DNA of 64,000 nucleotides from Prostheceraeus crozeri. Lineage: Eukaryota > Platyhelminthes > Polycladida > Euryleptidae. The translations under genes were made by a program, and so were the position numbers. This document shows positions 38,781 through 48,339 of this stretch, in pieces. Every line of letters begins with the position of its first letter. Position 1 is the first letter of the stretch. The notes under the pieces were generated by a model. It ran no database searches and was not told where the DNA came from. It worked only from the letters and a program-made list of their open reading frames with translations. Where the stretch lies: assembly GCA_907163375.1 (NCBI GenBank), contig CAJQUW010011506.1, forward strand, positions 248,001 to 312,000. The letters are read 5' to 3'.

Positions 38781-38864
38781 CTGATATCAGGGACATCTAT
38801 GATTAATATAAGATATCTAAGGGACGTTCAACTCCCATACCATGTACTGGACTGGAGGCCAGTG
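38781..38864 (+). repeat. left arm of an internal inverted repeat
   Basis: About 84 bp pairs with 43309-43391 in inverted orientation, with only one to three differences; shared text includes AAGGGACGTTCAACTCCCAT. Weaker similarity continues toward the centre for some 150-200 bp beyond this block. The two arms sit inside the 7.9-kb element on either side of the pogo insertion. Confidence 0.85.
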
Positions 38865-40642
38865 ACTTCGATAAACTTGATTAATGACGATAGTGTGTAT
38901 CTGGAATAAAAACCATGGACCAAATTGGCAAACAATTCACTTCCATATTGTGAAGCACATCAGAATCCACCTGAATTGATTGCTGAACATACTAATTAAT
39001 ACGCCCGGCCCAGTCTTGCAGAGAAATTGTGGGAAGAATCTGTGCAGTGTACATGTACACATGTAATCATATTATCGGTGGTCAGTTTCAAATAAATTGT
39101 GACTTTCTATTTTCATTGATTTTCCCATTGCCTTGTCTAAAACCTCCTCCTGTATAATAAATTGGACCATTGGTGGACTTTATTCGAGAATTCAAGAGCA
39201 ATGAAGCGATGTAAAATGTCTGATTTATTTCCGGGCTTGAATTACTCACTTTCATTAAACGAAAATTGATGGCTACTTTTGCCACAGTGATGCACGAATG
39301 CTTTCATATTCACCGACGAAATTTATGCGGATTTCGTAATCAACTTAAATCCTTATCAATACTGTTCCTGAATTGCCTAATACGGTAGGACCTTAAATTC
39401 GTGGAAAGTCAGCGATCATCACCGCTTGGTTTGCTTTTTATTCAATGTGACCTTCGCATTTCATGAATCACTGACATCATAATCACATTTTATTTGTTCC
39501 TCGGAGTTTGATTATGAATTGAAGGCCTCCTCACAGATGATGCTCTATAATCATGAGATAAAAATGATAAATCTAATAAGAGATGAAAATATATTGACAT
39601 CGGTAACCACTCATTACGAGGAGGCGCACTTGGAAAGACAACACTGGTTGCTCTTTTCCACCTAAATCTTGATAAAGGATCTTCCGAAGGAATGGATATT
39701 CAAGCGACTCTTCCTTAACTTTTAGCATTTTCATTTGTTCTACTAATTAAATTATCATCAATTTTTGACGTTTCAATTTGCTTTTTGTTCTTTTCCGATT
39801 GCTTCATCAGTAGATTTTCTTTAGATTTTAATCATGTCTTTTAGGATAAAGTGGGGTGGGTCGGACACTGGGGTGGGTTGGACACCTGATTTACGATATC
39901 ATATCGTCTCTTTCAGAAACCATTACTGTATGAGTTTATGTATTTCGCTTACAAAAACTGATGTTTATGGAAGTAGAATGCTTGTCTTCGTGCAAAATTT
40001 CATCATAAAAATTCATAATGAGGTTATCTTGATATTTATCGGAAGTATAAAAATGGAATTCATACACAAAATTCTTGTCGCAGATAATTTCTACCATTAT
40101 TAGTGAAAGACACGGGATTTTGAGTGTCACTATATGTTTATAGCAAAAATAAATACTTTGTTAGGGTCATATTATATCGTGTCATCATTAATTAAATCGG
40201 GTATGATAAATACTTGACTTTTGAGTACTTTATAGTGCACCATATAATGTTTTGGGGTGGGTTGGACACTTCATTTTGTGGTTTCGCATATCTTGGGTCA
40301 ATTGCTCGTTCGGCAACAATTTTTGAATCTTTACTACAGAGAGCAGATTTCAAATGGAACAATGCGTTTGCTGCAATAGATATCCATTCATTAACAACCT
40401 ATTGAATTGCAATGACATAGCAATCAGATGTTTTGAATTTTGAACTCTGGCGACAATGCTGCAAATTCTCACAATCTTCGTTGCATCGCCAGTATAAGGC
40501 AGAATATTACCTATTGTCAAGGTAAGTTGAACATGATTATTTTCAACATTTTTGATATTATCTTACTTATAATATACTCAATCTACAGTTTTGCAGTAAA
40601 GAAATAGATTTTCTGCCAATTTTAAAAGTTAGCATATCGTAT

Positions 40643-40678
40643 TGGGGTGGGTTGGACATCCCTGTCCAACCCACCCCA
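40643..40678. repeat. perfect 16-bp palindrome of the pogo terminal motif
   Basis: TGGGGTGGGTTGGACA at 40643-40658 is followed after the 4-base loop TCCC by its exact complement at 40663-40678. It lies about 150 bp upstream of the transposase start and uses the same motif found at both transposon ends, so it may be a double transposase-binding site in the promoter region, which would permit autoregulation. Confidence 0.85.
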
Positions 40679-40831
40679 GAATTAAGCAGGATGACGTTCA
40701 TTTATAGATTCTATCAAAATATTGGTTACATATGTAATAATTAGGGCTATTTATACGAATAATACAGTTATGTCCATGTAATGTGAGACTAAATGTATTT
40801 TATTTCTATTTCAGAAATCAAAGTGATTGGC

Positions 40832-42463
40832 ATGGTACGCAAGTACAAACGGCTCACTTCACGCGGGTCTAACTATTCAAAAGAACAACTGGAGAATGCG
40901 GTCAAAGCTGTACGGGAAGGCATGCCATACCTAACAGCTGAACAGAGCTTTGGTGTGCCACGGAACACCATTCGGCGCCACTGCAAAGGCCGTGTGAAAG
41001 GCTATGAAGGTGAGACATTCTTCACTGCTGACCAGGAGAAGGCACTTGTTGACAGAACTTTGTATTTAAGTCAGAGAGGCTTTCCTTTATCTATTGATGA
41101 TTTTTGTAGAGCAGCGTATGCATTTGCTCAGAAATTGAGACGTAGAAAAGAAGTAGGTCAGATTTCTCAGGCATGGTTATTGAATAGGAAGGCTTCCTAT
41201 GACTGGCTCGAAGGATTTCGTAAAAGAAATCCTTCCATATCACTTCGTGTGGCTGAGAACTTGTCTGTATCTCGAGCTGAAGCTTTTAATGAGGCTAGGA
41301 TAAGGAACTTCTTCAATGAGGTAGCCGAGAAGTCTGAAATGCTTGACATATTTGATGATTATCCAAACATGGTATACAATTGTGACGAGACAGGTTTAAG
41401 TACTGTACCGAATTCTTCCAACAAAGTCTTAGCTGTCCGAGGAGCTAGAACAGTCCAAAAAGTCAGTGTTGGAGAGAGAGGTACTCTAACTACGCTTATA
41501 CCGTGTGGAAATGCCTCAGGACAATTGATCCCTCCTTTTTTAATATTCAAGGGACATGCTCCAGTAGATGTTTCACTGTATCCACAAGGTACAAAGATAT
41601 TTTACACGCAATCAGGATATGTTGACCAAACTATATTTCTTCTGTTCTTGAAACATTTCGAAGAACATATAGTACATGTTCCAGGCAAAAGATGTATTCT
41701 TTTCTTGGATGGTCACACATCGCACATAACAGTTGAGAGTATTCAATTTGCCAACGAATCCGGCATCGAATTGTTCTGCTTGCCTCCACACTCCTCGCAT
41801 AAAATCCAACCACTCGACACTCATTTCAACAAACCACTCAAGGCAAAGTGGTCAGAGGTACTTTCCAAATACTTGAAGCAGTCTGATAAGGTCTTCTTAA
41901 ACAAAACTGTCTTTGTCGAAGTATTTAGTGAGGTGTGGAATTACATGACATCAAGACCTGATCTTCTGATTAATGGTTTCACTCATTGTGGTTTGTTTCC
42001 ACTGAAGAACCCTACAACTTCAGCCGACTTTGAGAAGTCAAAATCTTTCATAAGCTTCGAAGCATCATCTCGTGAAGATACAACCCCTTTGGATGTTCCT
42101 TGCTCCAGTGGAACGGCTACAGTTTCTTCCGACCATAACAGCTCTTCGTCAGCTATTCGTTCTGTCCTCTCTTCCCCGAGGAAGCACTCAAACCCAAATC
42201 ATAGAAAAGAGCACGTTGCTTATGTTTCTTCACCGACAGTGCTAGGACAGAAAATGATTCTTAAAAGAAAGAAAGAAACTGTTAGGCCAAACACTGTTAA
42301 GAAATCAAAATCGATTCATGTGTACTGTGTATGTGGTGAAATCTGGACTAAAGAAACAATTATGGATTGGTCAAGGTGCATTGAATGTAGCTTGTGGGCA
42401 TGTGAAACTTGCTTTGCTACAACAAAGTGTGCAACCTGTGAATCACGAAACTACAGACTATGA
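40832..42463 (+). CDS. pogo/Tigger-type transposase with C-terminal Cys-rich finger
   Basis: This enzyme should cut and paste the surrounding element. I prefer the ATG at 40832 (543 residues, MVRKYKRLTS) to the ATG at 40793 (556), because tatttctatttcag just before it looks like the acceptor of a 5' UTR intron. In the longer numbering, a psq-type HTH lies at about 30-75 (YSKEQLENAVKAVREGMPYL), a CENP-B-like HTH at about 80-165, and the DDE core shows Asp198 (NCDETGL), Asp306 (FLDGHTSH) and Asp342 (IQPLDTHF), a DD35D spacing. The C-terminus carries a Cys pattern (CVCGEIW, CIECSLWACETC, CATC) like a small zinc-binding PHD or ribbon domain. No stops or frameshifts are present. Confidence 0.93.
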   Translation: MVRKYKRLTSRGSNYSKEQLENAVKAVREGMPYLTAEQSFGVPRNTIRRHCKGRVKGYEGETFFTADQEKALVDRTLYLSQRGFPLSIDDFCRAAYAFAQKLRRRKEVGQISQAWLLNRKASYDWLEGFRKRNPSISLRVAENLSVSRAEAFNEARIRNFFNEVAEKSEMLDIFDDYPNMVYNCDETGLSTVPNSSNKVLAVRGARTVQKVSVGERGTLTTLIPCGNASGQLIPPFLIFKGHAPVDVSLYPQGTKIFYTQSGYVDQTIFLLFLKHFEEHIVHVPGKRCILFLDGHTSHITVESIQFANESGIELFCLPPHSSHKIQPLDTHFNKPLKAKWSEVLSKYLKQSDKVFLNKTVFVEVFSEVWNYMTSRPDLLINGFTHCGLFPLKNPTTSADFEKSKSFISFEASSREDTTPLDVPCSSGTATVSSDHNSSSSAIRSVLSSPRKHSNPNHRKEHVAYVSSPTVLGQKMILKRKKETVRPNTVKKSKSIHVYCVCGEIWTKETIMDWSRCIECSLWACETCFATTKCATCESRNYRL

Positions 42464-43308
42464 TTTTCTTCCTTCTTCTTACATGATTTTCTGATGAATA
42501 AATCAACTATTGATTGTTATGTTTTATCAATATATAGTGTCGTTTTGTTTCCATGAGTTTTGATTTATATTTTGTGGTACAATTAATACCATAACCGGGC
42601 ATAAAATGAAGTCGAATATGTTAAGTGTCCAACCCACCCCGAATAGTGTCCAACCCACCCCAGGTCGTTTTTCAAAAGTTATGAGATTTATTGTGTATGG
42701 ATTTAATGGGAAGTGATAAATTAACGCGAGAATATGTAGAAAATAGGTTACTTTTTGAAAATAATTACATTTTATTTGATAAAAATGTAAAAAATGCGCT
42801 ACACACTGATTTCTCAGAAAATGTGTCCAACCCTCCCCAGTTTACCCTACTTGTAGCCTATAACAATGAATAAGGCATGGGATTGCTGCAATAATTGTAG
42901 CAGCAAGTAAAATCATTACTGATCAGTTGTCACTTAATGATCCATGACTGCCTTTAGCCAAAATTTTTCCAGAAGAGTTCACAATTCTCCGAAAAAGCAC
43001 TACTGAATCGATTTTCGCAAAGCATGTAAAGAAGGTACAGAATCCACACCAATAGCCATTGATGCTACGTGTCGTAGGTGAACAATTTCAATCACTAGCA
43101 GTTGATATTGCAGCTGTTACTGACAGTTGCTTATTCTTGCGGGAGTTTTGTAATTCTGCAGTCACTTCTTGACTGGGTCCAGAATCTTCCTTCAATAGAT
43201 TCCCTGTATGAATGGGCGTATTAGAGTACTGGATATTTATTAACAACTTGTTTCGCGGTTTTATCCAGATGTGTACAAACAATCGTCATTAGTCAAATCT
43301 ACCAAAGA

Positions 43309-43391
43309 CACTGGCCTCCAGTCCAGTACATGGTATGGGAGTTGAACGTCCCTTAGATATCTTACATTAATCATAGATGTCCCTGCTGATA
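43309..43391 (-). repeat. right arm of the internal inverted repeat
   Basis: Reverse complement of the block at 38781-38864, nearly identical, with similarity decaying beyond it toward 43110. Confidence 0.85.
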
Positions 43392-45469
43392 TGAACATGT
43401 TAAAAAACGCATGATCTCATAGGCAGGAGGAGAGGAGGCTAACTGAAAATCTCCGGCTTCATCGCATTCAGTTGCATATAAGTTGTTTGAACAATGGGGT
43501 TGGGTTCTGCAAAGAACTCAAAAAGAGCATCAAACGATTTTGAAAGCAAAGCAGCAATTTACAACATGAACTTGGTGGTTTTGAAATATAATAGATCAAG
43601 CAAATAGTTATAAAACAGAAATGACAAGTAGCCATTTACTGGGTGAAAATATTTCTTCACTTGATGTGTCGTTGATAATCAGCTTCAGAAAATCAGTCAA
43701 CGTATCAGCTCCGTCCCTAGTGATTTTGAATTTACAAACAATCCTATCTACAAAATATAACTTGTAAACTTATTAAATACAAACTTGTAATAGGAAAAAT
43801 AATCTGATACATTTTGTGAATTGTAAACTCATTCAAATCAGTTGTAATATCAAATAATGAATCTCGTCTACACTACAAAAAGCATTCAATCCTTAAAGAT
43901 CACATTCATTTATAAGTTCTGACTTTGCCATGTTAATCGTGAGAGATATGACATGGAATGTGATTAACAGCTTTCCAGTAAGATTGTTACTGCAGAAAAT
44001 ATCAAAGAATTAATATTTTAAAGCGCGTATGTCTGGAGAAAAAATACTCTACATCATGCATGCATATTCTAAGAAACAAAATGTAAAGCTCCTCGGACTT
44101 CACAGGTAAAGCAATATGATAGGAATTTGTCACAAAATGTGATCAAGTTCCATTTTCCAAATGTCTCAATTGATCATCAAATTGACTTCATCCTGACGTC
44201 AATAATTCCACTAGATCAATTTTCATTGAGCCAGACATATCGCAATGAAGCGAAGTTGTTCAAATTTGAATTCACAACATTTTTCTATGTTACTGCATGT
44301 GTAGCTAAGTTTGCAATTACATATAGATCATAGACTTCCATGCATGATCACAGAAATCGACAGCAGCTAATTACGAATATGACAAAGAAATCGAACAGAA
44401 CCATATTCAAAATTCAATAACACATATTAACCATTGAAGTCAATGCATGCTTTTGAAACAAATTTTCTATCCATTGGAAAACAGCTATCGTGCAGCTCAG
44501 ATGATTGATGATGTCTCAGATAATGCGAATAAACATGAGTGAATGTAAATGTGAATACAAAGCACCTTAGTTTCAATTTTAAGACATGAAAACTCCATTG
44601 TAGCATTGCAGAGGTTTTTTTCTAAATGGATTTTTCCAGCCTAAATCTTCACAGTGATTAATACCGAAATGATATGAATTAATTGGACTCTAGCATTTGA
44701 ACAAAATACAAATATAATTTAAATTTTTGGATTATCTCATGGCCTACCAAATATTTTTGCATGCTTTTGAAGAACTTTAATTAACACACCAACGAAGCTT
44801 TGCTCGGATCACTTGATGAAAAAAGTGAATAAATTTAACTACTTCCGAGAAGGAATTTCGCCAAAAATGAATAACACATAGTCATTTATTTGGATATGTA
44901 TTCTGTGAATTTAGAGAATCAACAGATCAATAGTCAAAATTGCTATGATAGTGCAATTTTGGCATTATTTTCATGTGGTAGCAATCGTTTATATGGATGT
45001 CTTGTTGTTGCCACTTAGTGTATAGCTGCAGTAGAATATAACTGACTATGACTTAAGATTCATGCACACTTGCATTAGTATAAAATTGAAATTATAAAAC
45101 TAACCTTTGCAACAAGTCATAAATAATAACACGTGTATTACACGTGTATTCATATGAAAAGATTACACGTGTATTACACGTGTACGGGTTGACTGGGTAG
45201 GCCTACTCTATGCGCAGTTTTGTATCCATCACACGCACATGCAAGCACACTATTCCAAAACCAATTCATTGGCTTCTGATGACTTTCATCCTGCATTCAT
45301 AAGAAAAGTATTTAATTTTCACCGTACTTTCATTGTTGTACAATAATGATAATAATAAAGCATTATTCCGATATGACAAACGCATGACGGATTACAATTG
45401 ACGAAGAAAACAATTATATAAGTTACTTAGTAAGTCAATCATATAAAAAGAGGGGTAGACTGAAGGCGG

Positions 45470-46620
45470 AAATGTCAAATGGTATAGTCAGCGTGAAGTA
45501 TTCGGTTGAAAAAGCTCCTTCTGATGTTGTTGTTGTTCACTGTTCTTTGTAATGAATGCATTTGAATAGAACTTCATGTTCTTCTTCTTAGATTCCGGTC
45601 GTGGTTTATCTCAGGGAGAAGGAAATTAGATAGTGGATGCGCTTCGTTGGTAGTGACCTTCTTGAATAAGCGGTTTTCAATTTTTGCAATAGTGTCATGA
45701 ATGTTGACCGCCTTGGAGTACTTGAATTTGATGTTTCTATTTACGCAACTCGCAAGGCGTCTCTTGTCATTTTGGCTTGCGAAGCCCCACCAACTTGGTA
45801 TCGCGTAAAGGAAAAGATTGAGGACAAGAGAGTTATAAACTTGGTGGACAGACTGAGGCTTCGCACTTACTAATGATTTATAATTATTTAATAAATTATT
45901 AAATTAGATTTAATGATTTATTAATGCTTATCTTATTAATGATTTTGATGGCGCACAGACTTCGGTTGCATTTCTTCATTTGATTGTTGATATGAGTGTC
46001 CATTTTTAGGCAATCGGTGAATGTGACTCCTAAAATGGTTAGTTCTTGATATCACTTTATTTGAGGTTACTATCACTTTATTTGTAAGTTCTTGTTGAGG
46101 CCTCGGGTTTTTGAAGATAATTTCTTTAGACTTTGATGCATTGATTTTCACGCTATTTTCTTCTGCTCGTTGCGTATTTAGAACAATTCAATCTCTGTGG
46201 AGCTGAAGTTATTCAGTGGGATGATAAGGTAGGTATCGTCAGCGTATTTTATAATGATGTTCCCATCTTTGATGGGCATTATATCTGAAATTGCGACGGA
46301 GAATGCAAAAGGACCTAATACAGAGCCTTTGAATGACACCAACGTTAATTTTTGAATCTTCAGAGATGGTGCTTCCATAACTTATGGTTTGTCGGCGTTC
46401 AGTGAAGAAGTCGGTAAGCTAGTTGCACAGTTCGTTAGATATGTTAAGATTGAACATTTTTCGCAATAGAGTGCCTTGTCTTGCCGTATCACATGCCTTT
46501 GAGAAGTCCAAGGAAACGACTGTCACAGCTCTGTTGATCTCGAGAAGGTTCGTAAGAGATAAAGAGACAATCATTATCCAGCGATCCACGCTTCCTCTGA
46601 TCGGGCGTTGATGGCCTCGA
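45470..46620 (-). pseudogene. LINE reverse transcriptase fragment (CR1/Jockey-like group)
   Basis: The minus strand reads VVSLDFSKACDTARQGTLLR (motif A, with DFSKA), then KMFNLNISNELCN and LTDFFTERRQTIS. Next come GSVLGPFAFSVAISDIMP (motif B) and IIIKYADDTYLIIP (motif C with the YADD box), followed by INASKSKEIIFKNPRPQQ. A C-terminal region reads LASCVNRNIKFKYSKAVNIH. Several stops and frame changes separate the blocks, and the endonuclease domain is missing. The clade call is approximate. Confidence 0.8.
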
Positions 46621-46714
46621 AATTATTTCTCTAATGCAACTTGATGATAATTCCAGATGCTCATGATATCGAAACTTATGTCTTTGATGATGTCTACTAG
46701 CCGCTTCGCTTCAA

Positions 46715-46772
46715 CTTTGCGCTCTGATGAAGTGGCAACCATTAATAAACCACAGAAACCAGTTACGCAAAG
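46715..46772 (+). ncRNA. hammerhead-ribozyme-like motif with canonical core
   Basis: Stem I is CTTTGCG (46715-46721) paired with CGCAAAG (46766-46772). The core CTGATGA is exact, stem II is GTGG with CCAC, and GAAA follows. Stem III would be the very short CCAG closed by A-U, and the expected cleavage triplet reads GTT. All conserved core positions are present. It lies next to a (TA)n tract, probably on a truncated Penelope-like 3' end. Confidence 0.65.
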
Positions 46773-46825
46773 ACGTGTTTTTGGTTTCATCGCCTTTCAT
46801 TTTTATACATACATATATACTGTAC

Positions 46826-46849
46826 ATATATATATATATATATATATAT
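46826..46849 (+). repeat. (TA)n tract
   Basis: A pure TA run between two hammerhead-like ends (46772 on its left, 46868 on its right). One of several such tracts that border Penelope-like modules here. Confidence 0.9.
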
Positions 46850-46867
46850 TAAAAAGAAAAACAAATA

Positions 46868-46925
46868 GTTCTTCTAGACACGACATGTTTCAGCAACGTT
46901 GTACAGATGCCATCATCAGGTGAAC
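46868..46925 (-). ncRNA. hammerhead-ribozyme-like motif with canonical core
   Basis: On the minus strand: GTTCAC, the exact core CTGATGA, stem II GGCA with TGCT, GAAA, then CATGTC and GTG...GAAC. Stem I pairs CAC/GTG and GTTC/GAAC around an internal loop. The stem III segment ACATGT is self-complementary and the cleavage triplet is GTC. It lies 155 nt after the stop codon of the GIY-YIG frame at 47080-47535. Confidence 0.65.
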
Positions 46926-47079
46926 AAAAGACAATCATAGAGATCAGCATTTAAATAAATAATTTAAAACACAAGTCATCTTAAAACAGTTCATGTAGGC
47001 ACCGTCGCAATAATTCTGTCCACTTTGTGATCAATAGAAAGACACTTCATGAATAAAAGATGAAAACAATAAAAGATAT

Positions 47080-47535
47080 CTACAAATCCAGTCGCAGGTT
47101 AATTGAGCTTCCTCTGTCATTGATTAAATCATTCACTTTATGCTTTTTTAATAAAATCGATTCAAGAATTCTGGGATAGTACGTATTGGCAACAATTTTA
47201 AAATTCTTTTTGTCAGGAGGATGAATGTGGAGACTAATCTCAGTGGGAGTTGGGTATCCCTTGAGATGTTCATTCATCCTAGTCACAAAGTGTCGGATAG
47301 AGCAACCAATGTAACATTTTGCACAATGTTCACATGTGTATTGATACACGATTTGAGATTTCAACTCCGGCGACACTTTATCTTTGTTGGAGAAAAACGT
47401 ACTGGTTTTCATAGTAGTAAAGACAGGACGAATTTTGACATCGGTCAAAATTCTGTTGATATCTTTGACTTGTCTAAGCAAGCCGTTTTCACTTTCAGCT
47501 ATGTAAGGAAAGCTCCAATTAATATAAAGCTCCAA
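47080..47535 (-). pseudogene. Penelope-like element, 5'-truncated RT end and GIY-YIG endonuclease
   Basis: The frame reads ILTDVKIRPVFTTMKTSTFF, then QIVYQYTCEHCAKCYIGCSI, TRMNEHLKGYPTP, FKIVANTYYPRILESILLKK and INDRGSSINLRLDL. CxxC-x-CYIG, the Arg/His helix and the glutamate in ILESILL are the GIY-YIG endonuclease of a Penelope-like element. The RT core upstream is missing: at 47536 the sequence runs into a (TA)n tract. The part that remains is open and free of stops, so the insertion is fairly young. Confidence 0.8.
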
Positions 47536-47553
47536 TATATATATATATATATA
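47535..47553 (+). repeat. (AT)n tract
   Basis: Separates the 5'-truncated copy at 47080-47535 from the inverted copy that begins at 47554. Confidence 0.85.
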
Positions 47554-48135
47554 CGGTTTTTTTATATATGCAATATGCAGTTGCGTAGAGTGCTCAATGG
47601 GTGTCAGAGCTTTGATAAAATCAAAAAATGTTGTTATGCACTACTCCGAGTATACTTAGAGTTTCACACTACATACGATCTTCATAGTGCAGTTAACATG
47701 AAACAAAGAAGCAATATAAACATAGTAAGTTATAGGGAGGTGCTTTCAAATTACAAAATTGGCAAGAGGAATGCGGCAATGATATTTCACTGATCAGCGA
47801 ATAGATGACAGTAAATATTTTCTTCTATGTCTACATGTAGATATAATTTCACACTTTTTGTTAATTAAATTATTAGGCTTTTGTGTTAGAATGTGATATT
47901 TCTCCATCAGACACAGATTACATTTTCTTGTACCACATTTATACGGTGATGTTTCACAAATTATTTCCCATTTGATGTTATAATTTTTGTTGTTGTTCTT
48001 CAATATCCAGATAAATTTCGACAATGCAGTTTCGTTTTCATATCTGATGTTCGTGAAAGACTTTTTGTGATTGCGATATCTCGTTTTGAAGCTGTTTTCT
48101 GTTTGACCGATGTATGAATGATCTTTGCTATGATA
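47554..48135 (-). mobile_element. inverted partial copy of the adjacent Penelope-like element
   Basis: Positions 47794-48130 encode on the minus strand the same last 110 or so residues (DHSYIGQTENSFKTRYRN to the RRKYLLSSIR end) as the full gene at 48340-50496. Positions 47600-47793 are the reverse complement of its 3' UTR. The leftmost part continues into sequence found at the 5' side of the full copy (48190-48290), as though the template RNA had read through a tandem junction. The unit is head-to-head with the full copy. Confidence 0.85.
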
Positions 48136-48339
48136 ACATGTTAACTGCACTATGAAGATCGTATGTAGCGTGAAACTCTAAGTATACTCGGAGTAGTGCA
48201 TAACAACATTTTTTGATTTTATCAAAGCTCTGACACCCATTGAGCACTCTACGCAACTGCATATTGCATATATAAAAAAACCGCATATCGCCCCGTGAAT
48301 CCTACACGTTGAGCACTCTGCTTCTACAGTTGCTTTTTT
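48136..48339 (+). promoter_or_regulatory. 5' UTR / pseudo-LTR of the Penelope-like element
   Basis: Sequence from TTAACTGCACTATGAAGATC through the TACTCGGAGTAGTGCATAAC block recurs at 50594-50670 after the gene, and inverted at 47600-47700. Penelope-like elements are known for such pseudo-LTRs, made by partial tandem arrangement of copies. A promoter is expected here from family knowledge, but I see no specific element. Confidence 0.65.

Larger units (their letters stand above)
39844..42847 (+). mobile_element. pogo-type transposon, 3.0 kb, apparently intact
   Basis: The 25-bp TIRs read GG(A/G)TAAA(G/C)TGGGG(T/A)GGGT inward and are flanked by TA at 39842-39843 and 42848-42849. Eight copies of a TGGGGTGGGTTGGACA-type motif lie at the ends and subterminally: 39852, 39869, 40253, 40643, 40663 (inverted), 42625, 42646 and 42823 (the last three inverted). 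An uninterrupted transposase gene lies between. Nothing visible disables it, so it could be recently active. Confidence 0.92.
37270..45197. mobile_element. 7.9-kb element with CACGTG-array inverted termini
   Basis: The ends read CCCAGTCAACC(A/C)(G)GTACACGTGTA inward from both sides, flanked by TA (37268-37269 and 45198-45199). Inside the left end, to about 37400, there are six CACGTG cores in ACACGTGT units; the right end (45128-45186) has four. Without the nested pogo element it is about 4.9 kb. No transposase of its own is visible, so it is non-autonomous or a long fold-back element. The TA flank could suggest a Tc1/mariner-type mobiliser, but the superfamily is unassigned. Confidence 0.7.

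Noticed and set aside
47221-47793. 190-codon plus-strand open frame
   Set aside because: It is the antisense shadow of the minus-strand GIY-YIG frame and the inverted 3' UTR.
48136-48339. Hammerhead fold in the pseudo-LTR of the intact Penelope-like element
   Set aside because: A GTGAAACTC occurs, but no CTGATGA-like core or stem II could be placed with it by eye.
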